This document shows positions 43,293 through 54,812 of a DNA stretch of 64,000 nucleotides, piece by piece (position 1 is the stretch's first letter; the number at the start of each line of letters is the position of its first letter). The notes below the pieces were generated by a model. It made no database searches. It was not told the origin of the DNA and worked only from the letters and a program-made list of their open reading frames with translations. The translations under genes and the position numbers were made by a program. Source of the DNA: Acidobacteriota bacterium (GTDB lineage Bacteria; Acidobacteriota; Thermoanaerobaculia; Multivoradales; Multivoraceae); assembly GCA_028875725.1 (NCBI GenBank), contig JAPPCR010000019.1:72483-136482 (forward strand), read 5' to 3'.

Positions 43293-43374
43293 GCGAAAGT
43301 GGCGGAACTGGTATACGCGCTAGACTTAGGATCTAGTCCCGAAAGGGTTGGGGGTTCGAATCCCCCCTTTCGCA
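43293..43374 (+). tRNA. tRNA-Leu (TAG)
   Basis: 82 nt, class II with a long variable arm (TCCCGAAAGGGTT). The acceptor GCGAAAG pairs with CTTTCGC, the anticodon stem-loop is CTAGA-CTTAGGA-TCTAG with anticodon TAG, and the T loop is TTCGAAT. CCA is not encoded (the discriminator A is followed by CGG), unlike the neighbouring tRNA-Lys. Confidence 0.94.
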
Positions 43375-43376
43375 CG

Positions 43377-43449
43377 GCACGAAACCGTCGGGCCCTGGAC
43401 TCAGCATCTGGCCCCGCAAGGGTTCAGGGGTTAGAGTCCCCCTTTCGCA
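43377..43449 (+). pseudogene. Decayed tRNA-Leu (CAG-like) remnant
   Basis: From about 43394 on, the sequence parallels the 3' two thirds of the preceding tRNA-Leu. It has an anticodon-arm-like CTGGA-CTCAGCA-TCTGG (would be CAG), a variable arm CCCCGCAAGGGTT, a T arm with altered loop TTAGAGT, and the same 3' end CCCTTTCGCA. The 5' acceptor strand and D arm are missing or unrecognisable, so it is unlikely to be functional. It lies 3-75 bp after the intact tRNA-Leu and just before tig. Confidence 0.7.
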
Positions 43450-43507
43450 CTCCGCCGCTCATCCTGCCCGCTTCGCAACCGGAACTCCCTGAGAAACCCG
43501 TTCGGTC

Positions 43508-44866
43508 ATGACTGTGGTGGTCTCCAAGCGGGAGGTCGGCGTGTGCCGCCAGGAGTTCGAGATCGAGGTGCCCGCCTCCGAGGTGGACGCCGAGTACCTC
43601 CGGGTCGCCAGGGACTACCGTCGCCGCGCGCGCATCGACGGCTTCCGCAAGGGGAAGGCTCCACTCGACCTGGTGCGGCAGCGGTTCGCGGGTTCGATCG
43701 GCGAGGACGTCTCGGAACGTCTGGCGCCGAAGTACTGGCAACGGGCGAGCGAGGAGGACGGCGTGCACGCCATGCTGCCGCCCAGCGTGGCGCCGGTACT
43801 GGCCGCTCCGGGCCAGCCGTTGCGCTTTACCGTGACCGTCGACGTCGAGCCCGAGGTCGAGATCGGCGACAGCCGGAGCTTTGAACTGCCCCAGCCCGAG
43901 ACGGAACCCAGTGAGGCCGAGGTCGACGAACTCCTGGAGCAGGTACGGCTCCAGCGCTCGACCTGGGTGCCGGTCGACCGGGCGGCGGCTCGCGGCGACC
44001 GGGTTCGCGGCAGGATCCACCGCGCCGCGCTGCCCGGCTACGTTCCGGAAGCGGCCGCCGAAGACGATCAGGATCAGGATCAGGACGAGCGCGGTCCGGC
44101 GACCCACGACATCGACCTCGAACTCGGCGACGAGCGGGCATGGCCCGAACTCACGGACAACCTGACCGGCCTGTCGGCGGGCCAGAAGTCGGACTTCGCG
44201 CGCACCGAGACGGACGACGATGTCGAGCGGCAACGCAGCTACGAGATCGAGGTCGATGAGGTGCTGGAGCGCAAGCTCCCGGACGTGGACGACGACTGGG
44301 CGAGCGGTCTCGCCGCCACGATCGAGACCGTCGACGATCTGCGGCGGCAGCTTGGCGAACAGGTGCAGGCGCAGAAGGCCGAACAGGCGGGGCAGCAGCG
44401 CACCGACGCGCTGCTCGACCAGTTGAGGGAGCGCTATCCGGTGACTCTGCCGGCGGCGGTCGTGGAGCGCGAGGCGCTCCAGATGGCCAGGTCCTACGCG
44501 AACAACCTGGCTCGCCAGGGGTTCGACCTCGAACGGCAGCAGTTGCCCTGGGAGCAGTTGATGGAGGAGATCCGGCCGCAGGCCGAGAAGCGGGCGCATT
44601 CCTCCTTCCTGCTCGACCGGATCGCCCGCGACGACGGCGTCGAGGCAACGGCCGAGGATCTCGAGAGGGCGCTGGAAATCATGGCCCGTGCCCGCAACAC
44701 GAACCGCGGCCGGCTGCGCCGCGAGCTGGAGCGGGACGGCGGCCTGGAGATGTTGAGAGTCGAACTGAGGCGGGATCGGACGGTGCAGGCTCTGCTGGCG
44801 GCGAACACGCCGCCGGAGGAAGCGCCCGCCCCGGCGGACGAGCCCGCCGCGGAAGGAGAGGACTAG
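43508..44866 (+). CDS. tig: Trigger factor, with degenerate PPIase domain
   Basis: 452 residues. The N-terminal ribosome-binding signature is intact (GFRKGKAPLDLV at about residue 45), as is the C-terminal chaperone domain. The FKBP-like domain (about 160-250) has lost its usual IPGFEE-type active-site strand (here RAWPELTDNLTGLSAGQ) and carries an acidic insert, EDDQDQDQDERG. It is therefore probably a holdase/foldase with little prolyl isomerase activity. It precedes clpP-clpX-lon, a common order. Confidence 0.95.
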   Translation: MTVVVSKREVGVCRQEFEIEVPASEVDAEYLRVARDYRRRARIDGFRKGKAPLDLVRQRFAGSIGEDVSERLAPKYWQRASEEDGVHAMLPPSVAPVLAAPGQPLRFTVTVDVEPEVEIGDSRSFELPQPETEPSEAEVDELLEQVRLQRSTWVPVDRAAARGDRVRGRIHRAALPGYVPEAAAEDDQDQDQDERGPATHDIDLELGDERAWPELTDNLTGLSAGQKSDFARTETDDDVERQRSYEIEVDEVLERKLPDVDDDWASGLAATIETVDDLRRQLGEQVQAQKAEQAGQQRTDALLDQLRERYPVTLPAAVVEREALQMARSYANNLARQGFDLERQQLPWEQLMEEIRPQAEKRAHSSFLLDRIARDDGVEATAEDLERALEIMARARNTNRGRLRRELERDGGLEMLRVELRRDRTVQALLAANTPPEEAPAPADEPAAEGED

Positions 44867-44869
44867 ACA

Positions 44870-45460
44870 ATGCTGGTTCCCATGGTGGTCGAGCAGACCA
44901 ATCGGGGCGAACGGGCCTATGACATCTACTCTCGGCTGCTCAAGGACAACATCGTGTTCCTGGGCAGGGCGATCGACGACGAGGTGGCGAACCTGGTCAT
45001 CGCGCAGATGCTCTTCCTCGAGTCCGAGAACCCGGAGAAGGACATCTCCCTGTACATCAATTCGCCGGGAGGTTCGGTGACCGCCGGCTTCGCGATCTAC
45101 GACACGATGCAGCACGTCAAGCCGGACGTCTCCACTCTCTGCGTCGGCCAGGCCGCGTCCTTCGCGGCGGTCCTGCTGGCGGGTGGCGCGAAGGAGAAAC
45201 GGATGGTGCTGCCGAACGCCAGGGTGCTGATTCACCAGCCCTGGGTGCAGAGCCTCGGCGGCCAGCAGACGGACATCGACATCCACGCCCAGGACCTGCT
45301 GCGGATGCGCGGCCGGATCGACGAACTGCTCGCGCTGCACACCGGAAAGTCGACGAAAGAGGTTCACGCCGACACCGAGCGGGACAAGATCCTCACCGCG
45401 GAAATGGCGGTCGAGTACGGGCTCGCCGACCGTGTCGTCGAGCGCCGCGGAGCCTCGTAG
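44870..45460 (+). CDS. clpP: ATP-dependent Clp protease proteolytic subunit
   Basis: 196 residues, start 3 bp after tig. The catalytic triad is present: Ser in [16 protein letters not shown], His in VLIHQPWVQ, and Asp in EYGLADRVV. The oxyanion motif [14 protein letters not shown] is canonical. It forms the tetradecameric chamber used with ClpX, encoded next. Confidence 0.98.
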   Translation: MLVPMVVEQTNRGERAYDIYSRLLKDNIVFLGRAIDDEVANLVIAQMLFLESENPEKDISLYINSPGGSVTAGFAIYDTMQHVKPDVSTLCVGQAASFAAVLLAGGAKEKRMVLPNARVLIHQPWVQSLGGQQTDIDIHAQDLLRMRGRIDELLALHTGKSTKEVHADTERDKILTAEMAVEYGLADRVVERRGAS

Positions 45461-45592
45461 CGGAGTCCAGACGGAGCTTCGGCGGCGGGCCCCGGAGTCC
45501 TGGCCGTGCTAGCATCCGACGGTGCGCACGGCCTCTGGAGCGCGTGCGAACAGGCCGAACGAGACGCGAGAAACGAGCCGGAACGACCAATC

Positions 45593-46828
<1,236 letters not shown>

Positions 46829-46830
46829 GG

Positions 46831-49299
46831 ATGGCCTCCGGATACGTTTCGACCTCGAGCGACCGGCTGCCTGTCGTGCCGCTGCGGGACATGGTGGTCT
46901 TCCCGCAGATGATGGCGCCCTTCATCGTCGGCCGGCGCGGTTCCGTGCTCGCGCTGGAACAGACGCTGCGCACGGCCGGCAAGCTGATCTTCCTGGTCGC
47001 CCAGCGCGATCCGAAGGTCGACGACCCGGGGATCGACGACATCCACCGGATCGGTGTCGTCGCTCGGGTGGTGCAGAACGTCAAGTTGCCGAACGGCAAC
47101 GTGAAGGTGATGGTCGAGGGATTGCGGCGGGCCGAGCTGCGGACGCTCGAAGAGATCGACGGCGCCTTCGAGGCGGAGGTCGAGGTCTACGAGATCGACT
47201 ACCCGGCCGACGACAAGGTCCAGGTCTACATGAGCCGCCTGCTCAACAGCTTCGAGCAGTACGCGAAGATGTCCCATCACCTGGCCTTCGAGAGCCTGAT
47301 GTCAACGCTGAAGCTCGACGATCCCGACCGCTTCGCCGACGCCCTGGCCGCTCACCTGACCGTGTCGACGGCCGAGAAGCAGACGCTGCTCGAGACGCTG
47401 AATCCGTACGAACGCCTGCAGGCCGTGCACGACCTGCTCGATGTCGAGGTCGAGAAGATCAACATCGACAAGCGGATCAACGTGCAGGTCAAGAAGCAGA
47501 TGGAGAAGGCTCAGAAGGAGTACTACCTCAACGAGAAGATCAAGGCGATTCACCACGAGCTCGGGCGCAAGGATGAGCGCGGCGACGAGATCGCCGAGCT
47601 GAAGGAGAAGATCGAGAAGTCGGGCGCCCCGAAGCTGGTGCGCGAGAAGGCGGAGCAGGAGTTGCGGCGGCTCGAGGCGATGCCGCCGGTGTCGGCCGAG
47701 GCGACCGTGTCGCGGAACTACGTCGACTGGCTGGTATCGGTGCCGTGGAAGAAGCGCAGCCGCGAGTTGAAGGACCTGCAGAAGGCGGCGCGGATCCTGG
47801 ACGAGGGGCACTACGGCCTGGAGAAGGTCAAGGAGCGGGTGCTCGAGTTTCTGGCCGTCCGCCAGCTCACCCACAAGAACCAGAACTCGATCATCTGCTT
47901 CGTCGGCCCTCCTGGGGTCGGCAAGTCCTCGCTGGCCAAGTCGATTGCCGCCGCCACCGGCCGCAAGTTCGTGCGCCTTTCTCTCGGCGGCGTTCGCGAC
48001 GAGGCCGAGATCCGCGGGCACCGCCGTACGTACATCGGCGCGTTTCCCGGTCAGATCATCCAGATGATGAAGCGGGCGGGCACGGTCAACCCGGTCTTCC
48101 TCCTCGACGAGGTCGACAAGATGTCGATGGACTTCCGCGGCGATCCATCGTCCGCGCTGCTCGAGGTGCTCGATCCGGAGCAGAACGACACCTTCGTCGA
48201 TCACTACATGGACATCGAATATGACCTCTCCAGGGTCATGTTCATCGCCACCGCGAACGTCGAGCACCCGATTCCGCCGGCGCTCAAGGACCGGATGGAG
48301 ATCATCCAGCTCGCCGGGTATACGCCGAACGAGAAGCTCGAGATCGCGCGCCAGTTCCTGGTGCCGAGGCAGTTGGACAGCCATGGTCTGACCGCGGACG
48401 CGATCCGCTTCGGCGAGGACAGCCTGGGTCACCTGATGGACTCCTACACGCGCGAGGCGGGCGTCCGCAACCTCGAGCGCGAGATCGCGGCGGTCTGTCG
48501 CAAGCTGGCCCGCCGGCTGGTCGAAGAGGGCCGCACGAAGAAGCTGAAGGCCCGTGCGAAGGCCAAGGGCGGTAGTAAGGCCAAGAGCGCCGAGAGTGCG
48601 ATCGCGGTCGACCGGGAACTCGTCGGGGAACTCCTCGGCAAGCCGAAGTTCCGGCCCTACAAGAAGCTCGACGAGTCCGAGGTCGGCGTCGCCACCGGTC
48701 TGGCCTGGACCCAGGCGGGCGGCGAGCTGCTCCAGAGTGAAGTCGGCCTGATGAAGGGCAGCGGCAAGCTGATCCTCACCGGCAAGCTGGGCGACGTGAT
48801 GAAGGAGTCGGCGCGAGCGGCGATGTCCTACCTGCGCAGCCGCGCCGACGGATTCGGCCTGGAGCCCGGCTTCCACGCCGACCAGGACCTCCACATTCAT
48901 GTTCCCGAGGGCGCCATTCCCAAGGACGGGCCGTCGGCGGGCATCACGATGGCGTCGGCGATCATCTCTTCCCTGCTGCGGGTACCGGTACGCGGCGACG
49001 TGGCGATGACCGGCGAGATCACGCTGCGCGGAAAGGTGCTGCCCGTAGGCGGTATCAAGGACAAGGTGCTGGCCGCCTACCGCGCGGGGATCTTCGAGAT
49101 CCTGCTGCCGAAGGAGAACGACAAAGACCTCGAGGAAGTGCCCGAGGAAGTCCGCGACAAGATGAAGTTCCACCTCGTGGAGTCGATGGACGAGGTCCTG
49201 GAGATCGTCTTCGACGGAGTCGTGCAGAGAGCGCCGGAGGTCGCGGCCGACTTCCAGAAGCCCGCCTCCGAGGCGCCGCCCGCGAACGTGGCTCACTGA
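46831..49299 (+). CDS. lon: ATP-dependent protease Lon
   Basis: 822 residues from ATG 46831, 2 bp after clpX. N-terminal LON domain ([20 protein letters not shown]), coiled region ([20 protein letters not shown]), AAA+ (Walker [10 protein letters not shown], Walker [11 protein letters not shown]) and the serine protease domain with the Ser-Lys dyad: Ser in [13 protein letters not shown] and Lys in [11 protein letters not shown] Lys/Ala-rich insert of about 25 residues separates AAA+ and protease domains. Confidence 0.98.
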   Translation: MASGYVSTSSDRLPVVPLRDMVVFPQMMAPFIVGRRGSVLALEQTLRTAGKLIFLVAQRDPKVDDPGIDDIHRIGVVARVVQNVKLPNGNVKVMVEGLRRAELRTLEEIDGAFEAEVEVYEIDYPADDKVQVYMSRLLNSFEQYAKMSHHLAFESLMSTLKLDDPDRFADALAAHLTVSTAEKQTLLETLNPYERLQAVHDLLDVEVEKINIDKRINVQVKKQMEKAQKEYYLNEKIKAIHHELGRKDERGDEIAELKEKIEKSGAPKLVREKAEQELRRLEAMPPVSAEATVSRNYVDWLVSVPWKKRSRELKDLQKAARILDEGHYGLEKVKERVLEFLAVRQLTHKNQNSIICFVGPPGVGKSSLAKSIAAATGRKFVRLSLGGVRDEAEIRGHRRTYIGAFPGQIIQMMKRAGTVNPVFLLDEVDKMSMDFRGDPSSALLEVLDPEQNDTFVDHYMDIEYDLSRVMFIATANVEHPIPPALKDRMEIIQLAGYTPNEKLEIARQFLVPRQLDSHGLTADAIRFGEDSLGHLMDSYTREAGVRNLEREIAAVCRKLARRLVEEGRTKKLKARAKAKGGSKAKSAESAIAVDRELVGELLGKPKFRPYKKLDESEVGVATGLAWTQAGGELLQSEVGLMKGSGKLILTGKLGDVMKESARAAMSYLRSRADGFGLEPGFHADQDLHIHVPEGAIPKDGPSAGITMASAIISSLLRVPVRGDVAMTGEITLRGKVLPVGGIKDKVLAAYRAGIFEILLPKENDKDLEEVPEEVRDKMKFHLVESMDEVLEIVFDGVVQRAPEVAADFQKPASEAPPANVAH

Positions 49300-49321
49300 A
49301 ACCGCGAACGTGGCCCACTGA
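49281..49321 (+). repeat. 22-bp tandem repeat over the lon stop codon
   Basis: CGCGAACGTGGCTCACTGA (49281-49299) recurs as CGCGAACGTGGCCCACTGA (49303-49321), one mismatch, 22-bp period. The first copy ends in the lon stop. The second is untranslated, so the repeat could extend or shorten the C-terminus without other effect. Confidence 0.8.
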
Positions 49322-49351
49322 AGAGGCCCACTCAGGAGGTCGAGCGGGACC

Positions 49352-49930
49352 TTGAAGGTCCGTGACGCCCGCTTCGTGGTTTCCGCCGTTCGGGCGGCCG
49401 ATCTGCCAAGGGACGGCCGGCAGCAGATCGCCTTCGCGGGTCGCTCGAACGTCGGCAAGTCGAGCCTCATCAACCGGCTGCTGGGCCGCAAGGACCTTGC
49501 CCGCACGAGTTCCAGGCCGGGGCGGACCCGGAGCGTCAACTTCTTCCTGATCGACGACTCGTGGTACGTCGTGGACCTGCCCGGTTACGGCTATGCGCGG
49601 GTTTCGAAGAGCGAACGGGAGGCCTGGGGTCGGAGCGTCGACCGGTACTTCCGTTCGGCGGCCGGGCGGGTCCGCGTGGTGCTGCTCGTCGATGGTAAGG
49701 TCGCGGGCACGCCGCTCGACTCCGAAGCATACGGTTACCTCCGGAGTCTGGGACTCGAACCCGTCGTGGTGGTGACCAAGATCGACCGCGTGAAACGGGG
49801 GGCTCGAGCCGGGACCCTTGCCAAGGTTGCAGAGCTGCTGGGAATGCCGTCCGGGGCCGAGCTGTTTCCCGTTTCGTCTCGAACCGGCGAAGGAGTCTCG
49901 CGGCTGTTTGCGGAGTTGCTCAGCCCTTGA
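49352..49930 (+). CDS. engB: Ribosome biogenesis GTP-binding protein EngB (YihA/YsxC)
   Basis: 192 residues from TTG 49352, preceded by AGGAGG at 12 bp. G1 GRSNVGKSSLI, G3 DLPGYGYA, G4 TKIDRVKR and G5 SSRTGEGV. The PGRTRSVNFFLIDDSWYVVD switch region is typical. Required for 50S assembly in relatives. It lies between lon and rho. Confidence 0.96.
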   Translation: MKVRDARFVVSAVRAADLPRDGRQQIAFAGRSNVGKSSLINRLLGRKDLARTSSRPGRTRSVNFFLIDDSWYVVDLPGYGYARVSKSEREAWGRSVDRYFRSAAGRVRVVLLVDGKVAGTPLDSEAYGYLRSLGLEPVVVVTKIDRVKRGARAGTLAKVAELLGMPSGAELFPVSSRTGEGVSRLFAELLSP

Positions 49931-49981
49931 CGCTCAGATCTCGAGTCCCGGGGGCGCTTCTCTCGGCGAGGATGAAGAAAG

Positions 49982-51349
49982 ATGACGACGGACGGAGCCA
50001 CTGAAGCGATGGACGGAGCCAGTGACGCAGGGCGTGGTGGGAACGGTGGCGCCAGGGCGGCGGAGAGCGCCAATCTGGCCTTTGACCTGAAAGCCCTGAA
50101 GGACCTCAGCAATGCCGACCTTCTCAAGCTGGCTCACAAGCTGGAGGTCGTCGGCGCCACCGGCATGCCCAGGCAGGAGTTGACCTTCAAGATCCTGGAG
50201 GCGCAGACGGAGAAGAGTGGGCTGCTGTTCGGCGAAGGGGTCCTCGAGTGCCTGACGGACGGCTTCGGTTTCCTGCGCGCGCCGGAATACAGCTACTTAC
50301 CAGGGCCGGACGACATCTACGTTTCCCGCAGCCAGATCCGGCGCTTCGACCTGCGCACCGGAGACACCGTTTCCGGTCAGGTGCGGCAGCCGATGAACAA
50401 GGGGGAGCGCTATCTCGCGCTGATCAAGCTCGAGGCGGTGAACTTCGAGCATCCGGACGCGGTCCGGCAGAAGATCTTCTTCGACAACCTGACTCCGCTG
50501 TACCCGGAGGAGCGGCTCCAGCTGGAGGTCTCCGGAGACCTGTCTTCTCGCGTGACGGACCTGGTGACGCCGATGGGCAAGGGCCAGCGCGCGCTGATCG
50601 TGGCGCCGCCGCGTACCGGCAAGACGATGCTCCTGCAGTCCCTTGCGCGATCGATTGCCACCAACCACCCCGAGGTCGTGCTCGTCGTCCTGCTGATCGA
50701 TGAGCGTCCCGAGGAGGTGACGGACATGGAGCGGTCGGTGCGTGGAGAGGTCGTCTCGTCGACCTTCGACGAGCCTGCTTCGCGGCACACGCAGGTCGCC
50801 GAGATGGTGATCGAGAAGGCCAAGCGGCTGGTCGAATACGGCAAGGACGTCGTCATTCTGCTCGACTCGATCACTCGCCTGGCTCGCGCCTACAACACGG
50901 TGCAGCCGCCTTCGGGCAAGGTGCTGTCGGGAGGTATCGACGCCAACGCCCTGCAGCGGCCGAAGCGGTTCTTCGGCGCCGCCCGGAACATCGAGGGCGG
51001 CGGCTCGCTGACCATCGTGGCCACGGCGCTGGTCGACACGGGCAGCCGGATGGACGACGTGATCTTCGAGGAGTTCAAGGGCACCGGCAACTCGGAACTG
51101 CATCTCGACCGCAAGCTTGTCGACAAACGGATCTTCCCGGCGATCGACATCGAGAAGTCCGGCACTCGCAAGGAGGAGCTGCTGCTGTCGGCGGACGATC
51201 TGCAGCGGGTCTGGGTGCTCCGCAAGGTGCTGAATCCCTTGCCCACGGTCGAGGCGATGGAGGTGCTCCAGGAGCGTCTCAAGAACACGCCGTCGAACGC
51301 CGAGTTCCTGGCGGCGATGTCGCGGGGCGCAAGGGGAGCGCCGAACTGA
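49982..51349 (+). CDS. rho: Transcription termination factor Rho
   Basis: 455 residues. The N-terminal about 30 residues are Gly/Ala/Asp-rich and poorly conserved. Then come the helical domain ([18 protein letters not shown]), the RNA-binding cold-shock fold ([20 protein letters not shown]), the ATPase with Walker A APPRTGKT, Walker [17 protein letters not shown] and the RNA-contacting Q loop region [15 protein letters not shown]. Rho fits the local lack of U-tract terminators. Confidence 0.98.
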   Translation: MTTDGATEAMDGASDAGRGGNGGARAAESANLAFDLKALKDLSNADLLKLAHKLEVVGATGMPRQELTFKILEAQTEKSGLLFGEGVLECLTDGFGFLRAPEYSYLPGPDDIYVSRSQIRRFDLRTGDTVSGQVRQPMNKGERYLALIKLEAVNFEHPDAVRQKIFFDNLTPLYPEERLQLEVSGDLSSRVTDLVTPMGKGQRALIVAPPRTGKTMLLQSLARSIATNHPEVVLVVLLIDERPEEVTDMERSVRGEVVSSTFDEPASRHTQVAEMVIEKAKRLVEYGKDVVILLDSITRLARAYNTVQPPSGKVLSGGIDANALQRPKRFFGAARNIEGGGSLTIVATALVDTGSRMDDVIFEEFKGTGNSELHLDRKLVDKRIFPAIDIEKSGTRKEELLLSADDLQRVWVLRKVLNPLPTVEAMEVLQERLKNTPSNAEFLAAMSRGARGAPN

Positions 51350-51378
51350 GTCCCACTGCCGCAAGCCCCCGGGTCGCC

Positions 51379-52656
51379 GTGCTGCCGACGGCGCCTGCTT
51401 CGATCCTGGCCGATTATCACGAACTCCTGAACCTCGCGGGCTATCGCGAGGTGATCGATCCGTCCGTCGACACGGCGCTCAAGATCAACATCTCCTGGCA
51501 CTTCTTCTACCCCGGCAGCTCGACCACGCCCTGGCAGCTCGAGGGCGTGGTGCGGGCGATGGAGAAGGACGGCTACGACCCGGCCTTGATTCACGGCTGC
51601 CACAACCGGACGGTCGTCATCGACGCCCGCCTGGGCGAGCGGGAGAACAAGCAGATCGATGTCATCGAGGCGCACGGTCTGCGCAACGTCCACCTCTACG
51701 AGCAGGGCGAGGAGTGGCTGCCGGTGCGGGAGGCCGTGGGCGACCTCGCCTCCCGCTTCCTCTGCCTGAACGACGTCTACCCGCGGGGCTTTCACATTCC
51801 GGCGCGGTTCGTGGGCGAGAACATCATCCACCTGCCGACCGTCAAGACCCACGTCTTCACGACCACGACGGGGGCGATGAAGAACGCGTTCGGTGGGCTC
51901 CTGAACGAGCGCCGGCACTGGACCCATCCGGTCATCCACGAGACCCTGGTCGACCTGTTGATGATCCAGCAGCACATTCACCGGGGAGTGTTCGCCGCCA
52001 TGGACGGCACCTTCGCGGGCGACGGCCCGGGACCACGCTGCATGATCCCGCGAGTGGGCAACGTGATCCTGGCCAGCGCGGACCAGGTGGCGATCGACGC
52101 CGTGGCCGCGAAGCTGATGGGTTTCGATCCGCTGCAGGTCCGCTACATCCGCCTCGCGCACGATCTCGGGCTCGGCTGCGGCGATCCTCGGGACATCGAG
52201 ATCGTGGGCGATCCGGCCGTTGCAGGCAGGAGCTGGGGCTTTGTCGGCCCCTTCCGGAAGATGACCTTCGCGGCGCGGATGCAGCACAGGATCTACTGGG
52301 GTCCCCTGCGGCGTCCGATCGAATGGTCGCTGCGCACCTTTCTCGCGCCCTGGGCGTATCTGGCGAGCGTTCTCTACCACGACTCCTTCTGGTACCCATA
52401 CAAGGCGAAACGGCAGATGGCCGAGGCCCTCGCCAGTCCCTGGGGGCGCCTCTTCGCGGGCTGGGAAAGGGCAAGGGCCGACGGCCGCGGCTACCCGGAG
52501 ATCGAAGACCGACCGGCCGCCCTGTTCCGCACCGGCTGGCGGGCCTTCCTGACTTCGCTTCGCATCCTCTGGACCTGCCTGCGGGAAGCGCCTGAAGTCG
52601 CCGTGCGCCTGAGCCGGCGCTCCGGCGCAACCGGCGTTCACGGTTCGGGTTCCTGA
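51379..52656 (+). CDS. DUF362 domain protein
   Basis: 425 residues from GTG 51379; the preceding codons (PRVAVLPT) look homologous, so translation may begin earlier, perhaps at CTG 51346, which would overlap the rho stop as CTGA. The DUF362 core is visible: [57 protein letters not shown] and [24 protein letters not shown]362 proteins are often redox-associated, but this one has no ferredoxin cysteines. The C-terminal 120 residues are basic and hydrophobic. Function unknown. Confidence 0.8.
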   Translation: MLPTAPASILADYHELLNLAGYREVIDPSVDTALKINISWHFFYPGSSTTPWQLEGVVRAMEKDGYDPALIHGCHNRTVVIDARLGERENKQIDVIEAHGLRNVHLYEQGEEWLPVREAVGDLASRFLCLNDVYPRGFHIPARFVGENIIHLPTVKTHVFTTTTGAMKNAFGGLLNERRHWTHPVIHETLVDLLMIQQHIHRGVFAAMDGTFAGDGPGPRCMIPRVGNVILASADQVAIDAVAAKLMGFDPLQVRYIRLAHDLGLGCGDPRDIEIVGDPAVAGRSWGFVGPFRKMTFAARMQHRIYWGPLRRPIEWSLRTFLAPWAYLASVLYHDSFWYPYKAKRQMAEALASPWGRLFAGWERARADGRGYPEIEDRPAALFRTGWRAFLTSLRILWTCLREAPEVAVRLSRRSGATGVHGSGS

Positions 52657-52676
52657 GCCTGTCCTTCGCCCTGTCG

Positions 52677-54806
52677 ATGAGCAGCCGGCGGTGGCAGGAA
52701 AGCGGCGCCGCGCTCGCCGTTGTGTCGGCCCTGGCGGTGATGGTGTTCCATGCGGGGACGTTCCACCGCGGGGCCACCGCGTTCTCCCTGGCCGTCGGCG
52801 CCTCTCTGCTGCTCGTGTTCGCGTTCCTGGGCCACCGGTCGTTCCTGGATCCGCTGGCGGTGGGGGGTGGTGCCTGGCCGTGGTGGCCGGCGGTTCCCGG
52901 CGCCGTCTGGCTCATCGTCCTGCTGAGCTGGATTCAGTCGCCGGTCGGCCGGGCCGGCGAGGCGGTCGTCCTCTTCCTCCTGCCCGCGGCCTGGGCAGCG
53001 GCGGGGATCGGGCGGCTCCTGGGCTCGGAGGCAGCCGTGCGTACGGCTCTGGCCAGCTGCGCCGTGGTTGGCGTGGCGGCGTCGACCTGGGCGCTGGCCA
53101 TGCAGCCGCTCCACGAAGAGGGCCGGGCCGCTCTGCCGATCGGTCACCACAACCAGTTGGCGCTGGTGCTCGTGGCGATGCTGCCGCCCGCCGTGCTCGG
53201 TGCCTGGCGGGCCGCCGGACCGGATCGGCGGAGGCTGCGTCAGGGTGCGTCGCTCTTCGTCGCCGCGGTCGCGGTCTGGACTCTGGCGGCCACCGGTTCG
53301 ATGTCCGGGCTGGCGGCGCTGGTCGTCCAGGCAGTGGCGGCCGCGGCGTGGATCCTCTGGCGGAGCAGGGAGCGCCGGTTGCTCGTTCCGCTTGCGGCCT
53401 TGCTGGCTCTTGCGGCCGGTCTGGCGGCGGCGACAGCCTGGGCGGGCTCCCGGCTCGACGTGCCGGGCCCGCTCGGCCGTCTGGGCGCGGTGCTGCGGCT
53501 CGAGGACCCGTCCCTCCTGGCGCGCCGGACCTACGCCCAAGCCGCTGCCTCCGGCTTCGCGGACCGCCCGCTCCTCGGCTGGGGTCCGGGGTCCACGAGC
53601 TGGACCCTGGCGAACCACTGGCGGCCGGCGCCAGGCGTTCATCCGCCGGGCGAGGTGGTCACGGACGCGCACAGCCTGCTGGCCCAGGTGCCCTACGAAC
53701 TCGGCATCGCCGCTTCCGTCCTGCTGCTGTTGCTGGCGGTTCGCTACGGCCGGGTTCGTCTGGGCGAACTGGCCGGTCGCCGCGTGCGGGATCCGGAACT
53801 CCTGGCGGCGGCGCTGCTGGGTCTGACGGGCGCCGGGGTCTGCCTCGTCTTCGGGGTCTTCGCCGTGGTCACCGCGGTTCCCGCCGTGCTGATTCTCAAC
53901 CTGGGTCTGGCGGCCGCGGCGCGGCCGGCCCGGGCCGACGGCGATCCCCTGGGCTCGCTGCCGGTCTGGCGGCGGCGAGGGCTTCAGATCACGTTCGCCG
54001 TCTGGCTCGTCGTCGCCCTCGGTTGGACGTGGCAGCGGGCCTCGGCTGCCCGGTGGTACGAACTCGCGGTGGCTGCCGGGACGGCCGGCGAGGGGGAGAC
54101 GGCCGCAGTCGCGGGAGAGGAGGCTGGCGGAGGCACGGACCTGCTCCGGACGGCGGCTGCCTCCGATCCATCCTTCCCGCTCTACCAGGCGCGGCTTGAT
54201 CCATGGACTGCCGCCGAGGCCGCCGGCAGGCTCGCCCCGCTATGGCTCCTGGCCGGGGTCGAGCAGAGCATCGACACCGGGAGGCGTCGACTGGCGCTTG
54301 AGCGAGCCTGCGACCTCGACCCGCTGTCGGCGCTGGCCCCGTTCGAGCTCATGCGCCTGGAGCGCGAAGCGGGTGTGGCGGCCACCGACCCGCGGGTGGC
54401 GGCCCGCGCGGCGCGGGCGATTCTGGCCGAGCCCTTGCTGCTGGCCGCGGCCGCCTTCGAGGGAGACCCGGATCTACGGTCCGAGGTGCATCGCCGGATC
54501 CAGTCGTGGCCGGGCTTGCCGCCGGGTTGGCTGGCGGCCTTCGAGGAGCTTTGGTTCGGACTTGACTGGTCGAACGGCAGCGAAGGTCCCCCGCTCGACG
54601 TACTGTCTGTGGATGCCGACGGCCGTCCAGCCGTCTCGTTGAGCCTGTTCGCCTTCCGGCGTCCGCCCTGGCCGCTCTCGATCGGTGCGGTGCCGCTCCG
54701 GAGCCATCGCCTGGAGTTCATCGCGGCCTACGACCTTCCCGCGGCTACCCGGTTGCCCCAGACCGCTCCGGACCCGTTCTGGATCCGTCGCTGCGGGGTG
54801 GAGTAG
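52677..54806 (+). CDS. O-antigen ligase/polymerase-like membrane protein
   Basis: 709 residues. About twelve membrane helices occur in the first 460 residues, with the Wzy/WaaL-type landmarks [27 protein letters not shown] and [14 protein letters not shown], the last of these in the periplasmic loop region. The C-terminal about 250 residues are mostly soluble and Ala-rich and may be periplasmic. It probably ligates or polymerises a surface glycan. No glycan biosynthesis genes surround it. It starts 20 bp after the DUF362 gene. Confidence 0.82.
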   Translation: MSSRRWQESGAALAVVSALAVMVFHAGTFHRGATAFSLAVGASLLLVFAFLGHRSFLDPLAVGGGAWPWWPAVPGAVWLIVLLSWIQSPVGRAGEAVVLFLLPAAWAAAGIGRLLGSEAAVRTALASCAVVGVAASTWALAMQPLHEEGRAALPIGHHNQLALVLVAMLPPAVLGAWRAAGPDRRRLRQGASLFVAAVAVWTLAATGSMSGLAALVVQAVAAAAWILWRSRERRLLVPLAALLALAAGLAAATAWAGSRLDVPGPLGRLGAVLRLEDPSLLARRTYAQAAASGFADRPLLGWGPGSTSWTLANHWRPAPGVHPPGEVVTDAHSLLAQVPYELGIAASVLLLLLAVRYGRVRLGELAGRRVRDPELLAAALLGLTGAGVCLVFGVFAVVTAVPAVLILNLGLAAAARPARADGDPLGSLPVWRRRGLQITFAVWLVVALGWTWQRASAARWYELAVAAGTAGEGETAAVAGEEAGGGTDLLRTAAASDPSFPLYQARLDPWTAAEAAGRLAPLWLLAGVEQSIDTGRRRLALERACDLDPLSALAPFELMRLEREAGVAATDPRVAARAARAILAEPLLLAAAAFEGDPDLRSEVHRRIQSWPGLPPGWLAAFEELWFGLDWSNGSEGPPLDVLSVDADGRPAVSLSLFAFRRPPWPLSIGAVPLRSHRLEFIAAYDLPAATRLPQTAPDPFWIRRCGVE

Positions 54807-54812
54807 GGCGAC

